Assembly (NCBI GenBank): GCA_902477755.1
Contig: CABSIK010000004.1
Coordinates: forward strand, 1-64,000
DNA length: 64,000 nt
Direction: 5' to 3'
Source of the DNA: an uncultured Clostridia bacterium
Lineage (GTDB): Bacteria; Bacillota; Clostridia; Lachnospirales; Anaerotignaceae
Below, one piece after another: positions 32,441 through 41,500 of this stretch. Made by a program: the position numbers and the translations under genes. Numbering within the stretch: position 1 is the first letter of the stretch; the number at the start of each line of letters is the position of its first letter. The notes below the pieces were generated by a model. It was not told the origin of the DNA, did no database searches, and worked only from the letters and a program-made list of their open reading frames with translations.

Positions 32441-35281
32441 TTACTGATCCAATACGGTTTCCATATTGGTGTTTGTCGGTGTGTAATCCAGTCCCAGATA
32501 TTCCGTAATGATAGCAGATGCAACCTTTGGCGCAGGAGAACCGTAGTTCTCGGCAAAGGGAATCATGACGGTAATGGCGATCTGAGGGTCTTCGTAAGGC
32601 GCGAAGCAGACCAGCCAAGTATGAGAGCTGCGGGACAGGTCTTCCTGAGCGGTACCTGTCTTTGCTGCCACAGTGACGGGCAGATCTTTGAAGGCGGTAC
32701 GCATGGTACCTTTGGAGCCGTTGGCAACCAGATACATCCCTTCGTAAACGGCAGCCAGATTTTCTTCCTTCAGATCCATCTGGTTTTCGATGACTTCGTC
32801 TTTTTCTTCGTGTATAGTGCCGTCAGGGTTGACCACTTTGTCCACCAGATGATACTGGTACAATGTGCCGCCGTTTGCCAGAGTGGCGATGTAGCGGTTC
32901 ATCTGTGCCGGTGTGTAGCTGTTGATGGACTGACCAATGAAGGCACGGATGGTATCCCCGTCTGTCCAGCGTGTCTGGCTGCTGGTGGCGTCGGGGTTGT
33001 AAGTTTTGATGGTACGTTCCTTGTAGTAAGGAGATGCCATGGTAGGACCGTATTCTTCCAGTTCAATGCCGGTGACAGAGTTCAGACCGAAGCCTGCCAT
33101 ATATTCGTTCAGTGTAGCAATGGACTGGCTTGTGGTGCCGTTTTCCGCGTTGCCCATGCGGTAACCCAATTCGTAGAAGAAATAGTTACAGGATACTTCC
33201 AGCGCATGAGAAACGTTAACAGCACCATGGGTACCGCCGTTGTTGCTGTAGATCCAGCAGCGTGCGTAAGGCGTACCGGCGTCTTTGAATATCCCTTTGT
33301 CCGTGATGACGGTGGAAGGGGTGATGGTGCCGGTTTCCAGACCTGCAATGGCGGAAACCATTTTGAATGTGGAACCGGGCGCTTTTTTCTGTTTCAGCGG
33401 ACGGTTGACCAAAGGTGTGTTGGTATCCTCCAGCAGCTGGTTATAGTAGCTGTTGTTGAAGGTGTTGACCAGCTGGTTGTTGTCATAAGACGGGTAAGTC
33501 ACCAGTGCCAGCACTTGACCGCTGTCTACTTCAGAAACCACAACAGAACCTGTGGAAGGGTCCAGGGCCGTATCAGCAGGGCTCATTTCGCCGCTTTCCA
33601 GCTTGCGGATGATGAAAGAGGAAGGTGCAAGAGAACCGTTTTTCACGGCCTCGGTTTCCTCTGGTGTTGCAGGGACTCTTTCCTGCTCGATCATGCAGAT
33701 CAGCAGCTCCTGAGCGGAAACATTGCCGTTTGTCAGGCCGTCAGACAGGAATGTCTGGAGGATTTCCACTGCGTTTTCAGCGTCCACGGAAAAATCAGGA
33801 ACGGTGGCTTTGCAGCGGTCTACCAGTGTTTTCTGCATGGTATCTTCCTGTGCGGAGAGCATCAGGGAAGAAGAAATGTGGTTGGCATTGACCATGGTGG
33901 AGAAAAGCTCTGTAGTGGAAATGCCGTATTTGCCGCCGGAAGTGAGGCGGTTGAGCAGTACATCCCGCAAAGCGTTCTCCAAAGAAGTGTAGGCAATGGA
34001 CTGCAGTTCACTGTCAATGGTCAGATAAACGTCTTTGCCGGGGATGGGATCTGTGGAGCTGATGACGCTCATGCGGCGGCCTTCTTTGTCGACTTCAATG
34101 GTGATCTTGCCGTCGGTGCCGTTCAGATCCTGCTCGTAAAGCTTTTCGATGCCTGCCTGACCCACAATGTCTGTGGTGCTGTAAACAGGATTGCCTTCTG
34201 CGTCGACGATATCCTGATACAGTGCAATGTCAGACTCGGTCATTTGGCGGATATATCCAATAATTTGTGAGAAATGTTCCCCGTTGGGGTATTCTCTCAA
34301 AGAAACAGTGCTGATGACCACATTAGGGAACACATCCTGATTTTCTTCTACATAAGCCAATGTTTTGTCACTGATTTCTGTAGCAATGGTCACAGACTGA
34401 TATTTCTGGTAACGGACTTCGTAAAGGGAATTGCGGATACCCACGGCTTTTCTTACCAGATCATTGGGTAAAAATTCAGGGAAACCGAAGAAATCCCGCA
34501 GATAATCCAATGTTTCCAGAGAATCATAAGAAAGCTGTTCATCCTCCATAAGGAAGGAAAGTTTCCAGTTTTCTTCTTTCGTTTTATTGCCGCCGAACTG
34601 GAAGGAATAAGGATATTCCGTATCCAGAGGGATGCTGTCAATGATGGTTTCGTCGAATTCCGTCAGCTTCTGTGCCAATGTCAGACACATGAGGCTTTTG
34701 TCGGAAAGGGTCAGGTCATAGTACACATACATGCGTTTTTGCGCTGTGCTGTAGTCTTCGGGTACCTCATATTTTTCGTAGAGATAATTCAGACATTCGT
34801 CAGCAGTATAATCCATTTGTTTCCCATCCAGACCAATCTCCGTTTTCCATTTTTCTTCTGCCTGTTCCCGTTCTTTTTCGTCCCCTTCAAAGGTGAATGT
34901 GGCAGGAGAGGATTTGGAAATGGGCAGAGCGTCGTTTGCTTCAGTGCCGGAGGCAAAGAGGGTATCCAGCAGATCACGAATCAAATCTGCCCGGTAAGCA
35001 GTCAGATCTGGTGTCACGCTGTCGTCAATCTGTACGGAATAAGCCACTTTGTTTTCCGCTAGGGGTCTGCCGTAGCGGTCATAGATGTTGCCGCGGGGAG
35101 CAGGCACATTGACCTCTTTGGAAACGCTGGTGAGCAGTGACTCGTTATACTCTTTCCCGTTGACGATCTGCAAAAGAAACAGACGGACGAGCAATATGAA
35201 AAAAAGCAGACAAATCCCGCACAATACGACAAATATTCTGCTTTTGCATAAATCTAAAAAATGTTCCCAATATTTACGCAT
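32441..35281 (-). CDS. mrdA: penicillin-binding protein 2 (elongasome transpeptidase)
   Basis: Class B PBP cross-linking peptidoglycan during rod elongation, with RodA. At 946 residues it is longer than the usual 600-700; the extra length is mostly in the N-terminal half between the pedestal domain and the transpeptidase. One membrane segment (about 20-42), PAPRGNIYDRYGRPLAENK, catalytic PGSTFKMVSA (Ser-x-x-Lys), EVSCNYFFYELG (SxN) and AAKTGTAQ (KTG) are all present. Start at 35281 with AAGGAGG 6 bases away. An internal duplication or insert is not obvious by eye. Confidence 0.93.
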   Translation of the reverse strand: MRKYWEHFLDLCKSRIFVVLCGICLLFFILLVRLFLLQIVNGKEYNESLLTSVSKEVNVPAPRGNIYDRYGRPLAENKVAYSVQIDDSVTPDLTAYRADLIRDLLDTLFASGTEANDALPISKSSPATFTFEGDEKEREQAEEKWKTEIGLDGKQMDYTADECLNYLYEKYEVPEDYSTAQKRMYVYYDLTLSDKSLMCLTLAQKLTEFDETIIDSIPLDTEYPYSFQFGGNKTKEENWKLSFLMEDEQLSYDSLETLDYLRDFFGFPEFLPNDLVRKAVGIRNSLYEVRYQKYQSVTIATEISDKTLAYVEENQDVFPNVVISTVSLREYPNGEHFSQIIGYIRQMTESDIALYQDIVDAEGNPVYSTTDIVGQAGIEKLYEQDLNGTDGKITIEVDKEGRRMSVISSTDPIPGKDVYLTIDSELQSIAYTSLENALRDVLLNRLTSGGKYGISTTELFSTMVNANHISSSLMLSAQEDTMQKTLVDRCKATVPDFSVDAENAVEILQTFLSDGLTNGNVSAQELLICMIEQERVPATPEETEAVKNGSLAPSSFIIRKLESGEMSPADTALDPSTGSVVVSEVDSGQVLALVTYPSYDNNQLVNTFNNSYYNQLLEDTNTPLVNRPLKQKKAPGSTFKMVSAIAGLETGTITPSTVITDKGIFKDAGTPYARCWIYSNNGGTHGAVNVSHALEVSCNYFFYELGYRMGNAENGTTSQSIATLNEYMAGFGLNSVTGIELEEYGPTMASPYYKERTIKTYNPDATSSQTRWTDGDTIRAFIGQSINSYTPAQMNRYIATLANGGTLYQYHLVDKVVNPDGTIHEEKDEVIENQMDLKEENLAAVYEGMYLVANGSKGTMRTAFKDLPVTVAAKTGTAQEDLSRSSHTWLVCFAPYEDPQIAITVMIPFAENYGSPAPKVASAIITEYLGLDYTPTNTNMETVLDQ

Positions 35282-35311
35282 AGGAACCTCCTTCATGGCA
35301 GGCAGGTTTTG

Positions 35312-35824
35312 TTAAAACAGCCGATACTTGTATTTTTCCTTTAACTCCAGCCATTCGTTGATGCCAAAGAGCAAACGGTAAATGGGGATGGTGACAACTG
35401 CCGTGTAAACGGCTTCCGGCAATGCCAGACGCACCAGAAAATACAGCACCGTAGTATTTCCCTGAAGGAAAAAGCCGGTGATGAAAATAACGCTTTCGTA
35501 TAAGATAGCTGCCAGTGAGCAGATAATGATAGGCAGCAGATAATTTTCCCGGTAGAAATCCTTTTGGCTGCGTCCCACCAGAAAACCGGCGAGCAAAAAC
35601 AACAGGGTGTAGTACCCGAAGGAGGTACCGAAAAAAATATCCATGGGCAGACCGCTGAAAAAGCCCACAATGGCGCCTTCTGTGCTGCCGCGCAGCAAAG
35701 CATAGGAAGCCACGATGATCAGCGCCGTATTGGGCAGAATGCCCCCAATGGAAATATAGGGGAACAATGTGGTCTGTAGTATGAAGTTGACGAAAATAAG
35801 AATACCTGTCAATAAAATTCTCAA
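35312..35824 (-). CDS. mreD: rod shape-determining protein MreD
   Basis: A 170-residue membrane protein with about five segments, component of the elongasome. Typical features are the N-terminal hydrophobic helix (MRILLTGILIFVNFILQTT) and FPYISIGGILPNTALIIVAS, GFFSGLPMDIFFGTSFGYYT. Overlaps the mreC stop by 4 bases (ATGA), indicating coupled translation. Confidence 0.93.
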   Translation of the reverse strand: MRILLTGILIFVNFILQTTLFPYISIGGILPNTALIIVASYALLRGSTEGAIVGFFSGLPMDIFFGTSFGYYTLLFLLAGFLVGRSQKDFYRENYLLPIIICSLAAILYESVIFITGFFLQGNTTVLYFLVRLALPEAVYTAVVTIPIYRLLFGINEWLELKEKYKYRLF

Positions 35825-36816
35825 TTTGTGTCAGCCTCCGAATTGCTGTTTGTCTGTGTTTCTTCATCCGGTGTATTGCCGGTGGTTTCGGTTTCGTCTG
35901 TTTCGGTGAGGGGTTCTTCTTCTGTTTCCGGCTGAGTTGCAGGAATGTCTGTGGAAACAGACAGGTCACCGGGAGAAACGGTACGGGTATTTGTTTTGTC
36001 GATGACCAGCAGGGTATCCAGATGTTTCAGGTCTACTGCCGGTTCGATGATGGCGTAACGGGTCAGACCGTTGGTGTCGTTTTTGATTTCTTTCACACGG
36101 CCGATGGTCAGTCCCGGCGGATAAACATCGCTCAGATGGGAAGTGACGATTTCATCCCCTACGGCAATTTCCGCTTCTGCGTCGATATATTCCATTTTAC
36201 ACAGGCCGTTGTTCATGAGGGTGTAATCCCCTTTTACAACGCCCAAGTCCCCTGTACGGGCGCTCATGGCAGGTACAGAGCTGCGGCTGTCCAGAATGGA
36301 CTGTCCCTTTGCGTAAGTGGCGCCGCTTTCGATGATTTTGCCCACCAGACCTTCCGGCGCAGCCAGTACCATGTTGGCTTCTACGCCGTCGGAGGTGCCT
36401 TTGTCTACAGTGAATACGTCATACCAGCTGCCGGGGTTCTTGGCAATGATGGCAGTACCGAAGGTGTTGTACTCAGGGTATTTCTGTGCAATCTTCAGCA
36501 GTGCCGACAGCTTGGCGTTTTCTGTTTCATAAAGAGAAAGACGGGCGTTATCAGACTGAAGGGAAGCCACCTGTTCCCGCAGTGCTTCGTTTTCCGCCAG
36601 AATTTCTTCCTGTTCCCGACGTTCAGATGTGGTGTTTTCCACCCATCTGCCAATGCCGGAGGTAATATCCTGAAAGGGCGTTACAACAAAGCCGAGGGCA
36701 CTTTCAAATATGGTGGCATTCAGCTTTTTTCCGCTTGTCACCAGCGCCAATACGGTCAAAAGGATGATGGCACCAGTGAATATGAACTTTTTGTATTTTT
36801 CAAAAAAGGAAAACAA
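35821..36816 (-). CDS. mreC: rod shape-determining protein MreC
   Basis: Bitopic elongasome protein that activates PBP2. The 331-residue protein has an N-terminal membrane segment (about 10-28), a coiled coil (about 62-115, REQEEILAENEALREQVASL), then the beta-rich MreC domain (PGSWYDVFTVDKGTSDGVEA, SHLSDVYPPGLTIGRV). A Thr/Glu-rich tail of about 50 residues after position 280 is low-complexity and probably disordered. It follows mreB by 32 bases. Confidence 0.95.
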   Translation of the reverse strand: MFSFFEKYKKFIFTGAIILLTVLALVTSGKKLNATIFESALGFVVTPFQDITSGIGRWVENTTSERREQEEILAENEALREQVASLQSDNARLSLYETENAKLSALLKIAQKYPEYNTFGTAIIAKNPGSWYDVFTVDKGTSDGVEANMVLAAPEGLVGKIIESGATYAKGQSILDSRSSVPAMSARTGDLGVVKGDYTLMNNGLCKMEYIDAEAEIAVGDEIVTSHLSDVYPPGLTIGRVKEIKNDTNGLTRYAIIEPAVDLKHLDTLLVIDKTNTRTVSPGDLSVSTDIPATQPETEEEPLTETDETETTGNTPDEETQTNSNSEADTN

Positions 36817-36848
36817 TTGAAACGCTCCTTCACGATGATTTCAGATTC

Positions 36849-37877
36849 TTAGAACAATGCTTTTCTGGGGGAGATCAATACGTTTTTCAGTGTATCAATG
36901 TGCTCCAGCACCAGACCAGTACCCATAGCAACGCAGTTCAGTGGTTCATTTGCCACATGAACGGGCATGCCTGTTTCGGATGTGATGAGGGAATCCAGAC
37001 CGCGCAGCAGTGCGCCGCCGCCTGTGAGAGTGATGCCGTATTCCATAACGTCAGCAGCCAGTTCGGGAGGAGTTGCTTCCAATGTCTGCTTAATGGTTTC
37101 GATAATAGAAGAAACAGGTTCGCTCAGTGCTTCACGGATGTGTACGGAATTAACTTCAATGGTCTTAGGCAGACCAGAAAGCAGGTCACGACCACGGATT
37201 TCCATTTTTTCTTCCTGTTCCAGAGGATAAGCGGAACCGATGGTGATTTTGATTTCTTCCGCGGTTCTGTCACCGATGGCCAGATTAAATTCCCGTTTGA
37301 TGTAGTTGACGATGGCGTTGTCCAGAGCATCACCGGCTACACGCAGGGATGTGCTGGTAACGATGCCGCCAAGGGAAATAACTGCCACTTCACTGGTGCC
37401 GCCGCCGATATCTACGACCATGCTGCCGGTAGGGTCTGCAACGGGCAGACCTGCGCCGATGGATGCAGCCATGGGTTCTTCGATGAGGTAAGTGTCTTTA
37501 TCTTTGGAGCCTGCAGCAATGGCTGCTTCCAGTACAGCTCTTTTTTCTACTTCTGTTACGCCAGAGGGTACGCAGATAACGATGCGAGGCTTCGGGCCAA
37601 ACATGGAGCGCACATAAGCCTTATTGATGAAGTAACGCAGCATTGCCTGTGTCACGTCGAAGTCTGCGATGACGCCGTCTTTCATGGGACGGATGGCAAC
37701 GATGTTGCCGGGTGTACGTCCGATCATTTCTTTTGCTTCGTTGCCAACAGCCAGCACTTCTTTTGTCTGTACATTGATGGCTACAACGGAAGGCTCATTG
37801 ACGATGATGCCTTTTTCACGCATATAAACCAGTGTATTAGCGGTACCCAAGTCGATACCCATATCTTTGGAAAACAT
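36849..37877 (-). CDS. mreB: actin-like rod shape protein MreB
   Basis: Bacterial actin that organises elongation. The 342-residue protein has the phosphate-1 motif DLGTANTLVY, phosphate-2 VVDIGGGTSEVAV, adenosine loop TLTGGGALLRGLD and the typical C-terminal ISPRKALF. AAAGGGG lies 12 bases before ATG. First gene of the mreBCD-mrdA-minCDE-rodA-mgsA cluster. Confidence 0.97.
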   Translation of the reverse strand: MFSKDMGIDLGTANTLVYMREKGIIVNEPSVVAINVQTKEVLAVGNEAKEMIGRTPGNIVAIRPMKDGVIADFDVTQAMLRYFINKAYVRSMFGPKPRIVICVPSGVTEVEKRAVLEAAIAAGSKDKDTYLIEEPMAASIGAGLPVADPTGSMVVDIGGGTSEVAVISLGGIVTSTSLRVAGDALDNAIVNYIKREFNLAIGDRTAEEIKITIGSAYPLEQEEKMEIRGRDLLSGLPKTIEVNSVHIREALSEPVSSIIETIKQTLEATPPELAADVMEYGITLTGGGALLRGLDSLITSETGMPVHVANEPLNCVAMGTGLVLEHIDTLKNVLISPRKALF

Positions 37878-37953
37878 AAATTCAATTAACCCCTTTCTAT
37901 CATAAAAAACCAGAATTGATTTTTCTTCTCCTGAAAAAGCCTTATATTGGGGA

Positions 37954-38050
37954 CATCTTCACAAGAAAACAAAGATAGCCGGAATCCCGAACCAGAGGGC
38001 TTTCCAGATATCTTTTTACCTGAATAAAGGGATGTTTTCTTCTGAAGAAA
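37954..38050. repeat. dispersed palindromic repeat (CATCTTC type)
   Basis: Begins CATCTTCACAAGAAAACAAAG and ends with a GTTTTCTTCTGAAG arm, a degraded relative of the elements at 28429 and 54422. It lies in the 379-base non-coding stretch upstream of mreB, next to the second repeat type at 38044. No gene is seen between 37878 and 38256. Confidence 0.5.
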
Positions 38051-38120
38051 GTCGTCGCAGTTCCCATTCAGAAATCGAAAAAAGAAAAAAGATGTTTTCT
38101 GAATAGGAGCCTGCTTTTTA
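38044..38120. repeat. dispersed palindromic repeat (TTCCCATT type), copy B
   Basis: Aligns over about 75 bases with 23135-23212. Arms TTCCCATTCAGAAA and TTTTCTGAATAGGA surround an A-rich centre. A lone half-copy occurs near 12408-12425. Confidence 0.55.
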
Positions 38121-38256
38121 TAATACCTTTTTTTTGCGGAATTTTCAATAAAAAAGCCATTGGAAATAGGAAAAACAAGAAAATTTCCGCGCAAAAAACG
38201 ACAGAAAAAAACCGTCCTTCCCGTGGCATTTCCCCGAAACAGACGGCTGGATCTGT

Positions 38257-38514
38257 TTAAATTTTGCGATAAATAAAAAAAGCAAGGACGATACCCAGAA
38301 TACCGGCGATGGTAAAACGTACCGTAAAAGCAAATTGCAGTGTCAGCACGCCCAAATCCAACACCAAAGGAGAGGTAAGCCCGAAGCTTTTGCCATAACC
38401 GAGCCAGCTCAAGGCAGGGTAACCGCTCAGAAGCTGTGCCAAAAATCCGCCCAGCACAACGCCAGCCAGCAGCAGCAGTATCAAAACCCAAATGTTTTGT
38501 GAACGTCCTTTCAT
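38257..38514 (-). CDS. DUF4321 small membrane protein
   Basis: An 85-residue protein with two hydrophobic segments (about 8-30 and 55-82) of the DUF4321 family, commonly found beside mreB in Clostridia. The start at 38514 (MKGRSQNIWVLILLLLAGVV) follows AGGAGG; the longer frame has no signal. Promoter candidate TTTACC-17-TATACT upstream. Function unknown. Confidence 0.8.
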   Translation of the reverse strand: MKGRSQNIWVLILLLLAGVVLGGFLAQLLSGYPALSWLGYGKSFGLTSPLVLDLGVLTLQFAFTVRFTIAGILGIVLAFFIYRKI

Positions 38515-38542
38515 GTGATTGTCCTCCTGTGTTATTTCCAAA

Positions 38543-38571
38543 AGTATATCATATTTTGACAAGAGGGTAAA
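38543..38571 (-). promoter_or_regulatory. candidate promoter of DUF4321 gene
   Basis: On the minus strand, TTTACC (38566-38571), 17-bp spacer and TATACT (38543-38548), 28 bases before the start codon. Confidence 0.45.
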
Positions 38572-38802
38572 GGGAACAAAACATAAAAAAACAGAGAGGA
38601 AACCTTTGATTTCCTTGAGAAAATGACGAAAGAAGGCGCGTTTTGTCAGAGGATAGGCCAGAAGGATGTAAGAAGGGGGGAGGAGAAGGGGAAAAGCGCA
38701 AAAGAAGCCAGTACACATGGCTGCAAAAAAAAGTCTGCTGGAAAGATTTGTGCTTTCCGGCTGTTTTTGATTTTTGAGAGCAGCCTCTTTGGGAAGAAAG
38801 TC
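38572..38802. other. intergenic stretch without recognised gene
   Basis: Purine-rich DNA on the plus strand between the DUF4321 promoter and the rnf terminator. Only short shadow frames without ribosome sites. No structured RNA or repeat was recognised. Confidence 0.4.
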
Positions 38803-38840
38803 GTAAAAAAAACGGTGAAGTCAAAGACTTCACCGTTTTG
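38803..38840 (-). terminator. terminator of rnf operon
   Basis: Perfect stem AACGGTGAAGTC / GACTTCACCGTT with a 3-base loop. On the minus strand it is followed by a run of T. It lies 10 bases after the rnfB stop. Confidence 0.95.
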
Positions 38841-38850
38841 CTGTTTTGGA

Positions 38851-39750
38851 TTATTCAGCGGGTTTTTCTTCTGCTTTAGGTGCTTCAGCAGCAGGAGCTT
38901 CTGCTTTAGGAGCAGCAGCTGCGGGTTTTGCTTCAGCAGCGGGAGCAGCAGGTCTCTTGCCTGTGATAACGCCTTTCGGGCATTTGTTTGCACAGATACC
39001 GCAGGATTTACATTTGCTGTAATCAATGACTGCCACGTTGTCGATTACATGGATTGCATCGAAAGGACAGTTCTTTTCACAGATCTTACATGCGATACAA
39101 CCTGTGGAGCAAACCTGCATTACATTCTTACCGATGTCTTTGGAAGAGCACTGTACTTTCACTTTCTTCTTCGCAGGCAGCAGTTCGATGATGTGTTTCG
39201 GGCAAGCGGATACGCATTTACCACAAGCAACACATTTATCTTTGTCTACCACTGCGATGCCGTCGATGATTTCGATGGCGCCGAAAGCACAAGCTTTTTT
39301 ACAGCTGCCCAGACCCAGACAGCCGTATGTGCAGCTCTTAGCGCCGCCGCCAGCCAGCTGTACAGCCATGTTACAGTCATCAATACCAAAGTAGTCGTAT
39401 TTATTTTTTGCTGTTTCGCAAGTACCACCGCATTTTACGAATGCAGCTACGGGTTCGGAAGCTGTTGCTTCGATACCCATGATGGCACCTACTTTTTCTG
39501 CTACAGCAGCGCCGCCAACGGGGCAGGCATTTACAGGAGCAGAACCAGCAGCGATTGCAGCAGCACAACCGCCGCAACCAGGGAAGCCACAGCCACCGCA
39601 GTTCGCGCCGGGCAGTACTTCCAAAATTTCACCGATCTTGGGATCTTCGTCTACTTTGAAGACCTCGCCGGCAATGCCAAGGCCTGCACCAAAAACAACA
39701 CCAAGGCCACCGATACTCAGGATCGGATATACAATATTCATAATGTCCAT
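38851..39750 (-). CDS. rnfB: Rnf complex subunit RnfB (multi-cluster ferredoxin)
   Basis: Entry subunit for electrons from ferredoxin in the Na+/H+-translocating ferredoxin:NAD+ oxidoreductase. The 299-residue protein has an N-terminal membrane helix (about 6-28), a 4Fe-4S domain (GANCGGCGFPGCGGCAAAI), then further 4Fe-4S sites including CVACGKCVSACP, CIACKICEKNCP and CKSCGICANKCP. A Pro/Ala/Lys/Glu-rich tail covers about residues 265-299. ATG at 39750 is favoured over an upstream GTG because AAGGAG is 10 bases before it and touches the GTG. Confidence 0.95.
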   Translation of the reverse strand: MDIMNIVYPILSIGGLGVVFGAGLGIAGEVFKVDEDPKIGEILEVLPGANCGGCGFPGCGGCAAAIAAGSAPVNACPVGGAAVAEKVGAIMGIEATASEPVAAFVKCGGTCETAKNKYDYFGIDDCNMAVQLAGGGAKSCTYGCLGLGSCKKACAFGAIEIIDGIAVVDKDKCVACGKCVSACPKHIIELLPAKKKVKVQCSSKDIGKNVMQVCSTGCIACKICEKNCPFDAIHVIDNVAVIDYSKCKSCGICANKCPKGVITGKRPAAPAAEAKPAAAAPKAEAPAAEAPKAEEKPAE

Positions 39751-39769
39751 TTTTGTCACACTCCTTGCA

Positions 39770-40348
39770 TTACAGTTTGATCAGACCGGAGAATCCCAGG
39801 AAAGCGATAGACATCAGACCAGCGGTTACCAGAGCCATGGGGAAACCGTCGAAAGCCTTAGGTGTATCGTTGTCTGCGATTCTTTCACGGATACCAGCGA
39901 ACAGTACGATTGCCAGTGCGAAACCAGCAGCGCCGCCGATACCGTTGAAGATGGATTCGATGAAGGAATAACCCTTCTGCATGTTCAGTACGGCTACACC
40001 CAGTACTGCACAGTTTGTTGTGATCAGGGGCAGGAATACGCCCAGTGCCTGATACAAAGCAGGTGCTGCTTTTTTCAGGAACATTTCTACAAACTGTACC
40101 AGGGATGCGATAACCAGAATAAACGCGATGTTATACAGGTATTCGATGTGCAGGGGAACCAGGATCAGGTTATAAACCAACCAGGAAGCTGCACTGGCCA
40201 ATACGATAACGAAGATTACGGCCATACCCATGCCGGCTGCGGTGTCTACTTTTTTAGAAACGCCGAGGAATGGGCAGATGCCTAAGAACTGGGACAAAAC
40301 GTAGTTGTTTACGAAGATCCCGGCTAATAATAACAAAATCAGATACAT
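39770..40348 (-). CDS. rnfA: Rnf complex subunit RnfA
   Basis: A 192-residue six-segment membrane subunit of the ion-translocating core. Matches RnfA at NNYVLSQFLGICPFLGVSKK and LPLITTNCAVLGVAVLNM, the cysteine of each half-repeat taking part in the intramembrane iron-sulfur site shared with RnfE. Order C-D-G-E-A-B is the classical one. It starts 13 bases after rnfE. Confidence 0.96.
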   Translation of the reverse strand: MYLILLLLAGIFVNNYVLSQFLGICPFLGVSKKVDTAAGMGMAVIFVIVLASAASWLVYNLILVPLHIEYLYNIAFILVIASLVQFVEMFLKKAAPALYQALGVFLPLITTNCAVLGVAVLNMQKGYSFIESIFNGIGGAAGFALAIVLFAGIRERIADNDTPKAFDGFPMALVTAGLMSIAFLGFSGLIKL

Positions 40349-40361
40349 TCTCTACCCCTCC

Positions 40362-40961
40362 TTATGCTTTTTTCTTGTTTCTGAAGTGATTCAGTGCAGC
40401 CATCAGGCAAGCCAGTGTGAAGAACGCACCGGGAGCCATAACGAACAGCAGAGTTCTGGGGAATGCTTCAGGCAGTACTGTGATATCGAACAGAGTACCT
40501 GCGCCGATGAATTCACGCACCAGACCCAGAACACCCAGAGCGATTGTGAAACCAAGACCCATGCCGATACCGTCGAAGATGGAAGCGATGGGGCCGTTTT
40601 TGGAAGCGAATGCTTCTGCTCTGGCCAGAATGATACAGTTAACAACGATCAGAGGGATATAAAGACCCAGAGATGCGTTCAAAGCAGGAAGATATGCTTT
40701 CAGCATAAATTCGATGATTGTAACGAATGTTGCGATAACAACGATGAAGCAAGGGATTCTTACTTTATCAGGAATTACTTTTCTCAGCAGGGATACGAAC
40801 AAGTTCGCAAAAATCAGTACTGCTGTTGTGGAAAGACCCATACCGATACCGTTGATGGCGGAGCTTGTAACAGCCAGTGTAGGACACATACCGATAACCT
40901 GTACAAAGGTAGGGTTTTCATTGATGATACCATTTTTCAGGATTTTGATAGGGTTAGCCAT
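40362..40961 (-). CDS. rnfE: Rnf complex subunit RnfE
   Basis: A 199-residue six-segment membrane subunit, the inverted-topology partner of RnfA. Visible motifs are NPTFVQVIGMCPTLAVTSSA and YIPLIVVNCIILARAEAFAS. Its ATG overlaps the last base of rnfG. The C-terminus is Lys-rich (HFRNKKKA). Confidence 0.96.
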   Translation of the reverse strand: MANPIKILKNGIINENPTFVQVIGMCPTLAVTSSAINGIGMGLSTTAVLIFANLFVSLLRKVIPDKVRIPCFIVVIATFVTIIEFMLKAYLPALNASLGLYIPLIVVNCIILARAEAFASKNGPIASIFDGIGMGLGFTIALGVLGLVREFIGAGTLFDITVLPEAFPRTLLFVMAPGAFFTLACLMAALNHFRNKKKA

Positions 40962-41500
40962 TAGTTAGCACCTCCGTTCGCTGCGACCCAATCCAAAGCT
41001 TCCTGTGCGCCGGAACATACGGCTCTGGAAGTGATGGTGGAGCTTGTGATGGGCACGATTTCGCCGCCGTCTTTTGTAACAGCTACGCTGCCGGATTTGC
41101 CAGTGAACTGTTCATAGAAATCGGGTTCTGTGGATTTTGCGCCCAGACCGGGTGTTTCGGAGTGGCCAGTTACACGCAGACCGGTGATCACACCGTCAGC
41201 GCCAACGCCAACCATTGTTTTTACAGCGCCGCCAAAGCCGCTGGGTTCTGTTGTCAGAACATAGCCGCCGTTGTCAGCCTGGTAAACAGCAGTGATTGTG
41301 CCTGTCAGTTCTGCATCTGTCAGCTGTTCAAAGCTGGATGCTTCAGGCATAACTGCCTGCATGGATTCGTTCAGTGTTTTTTCGTTCTGCAGTGCGATGG
41401 GTTCTGCTGTGATTTCAGAAACCGCACCCAGGCAAGCCGCAGCAACTGCGGAAATAAGCAGAAGCACAACTGCAGGTTTTACAACTTCTTTTGTGTTCAT
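40961..41500 (-). CDS. rnfG: Rnf complex subunit RnfG (covalent FMN)
   Basis: A 179-residue membrane-anchored flavoprotein. One N-terminal helix (about 9-28), then the FMN-binding domain with GLRVTGHSETPGLGAK and the flavinylation-site region VPITSSTITSRAV, where the second Thr is expected to carry FMN through a phosphodiester bond. The domain lies on the outer side. Overlaps rnfD by 4 bases. Confidence 0.95.
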   Translation of the reverse strand: MNTKEVVKPAVVLLLISAVAAACLGAVSEITAEPIALQNEKTLNESMQAVMPEASSFEQLTDAELTGTITAVYQADNGGYVLTTEPSGFGGAVKTMVGVGADGVITGLRVTGHSETPGLGAKSTEPDFYEQFTGKSGSVAVTKDGGEIVPITSSTITSRAVCSGAQEALDWVAANGGAN

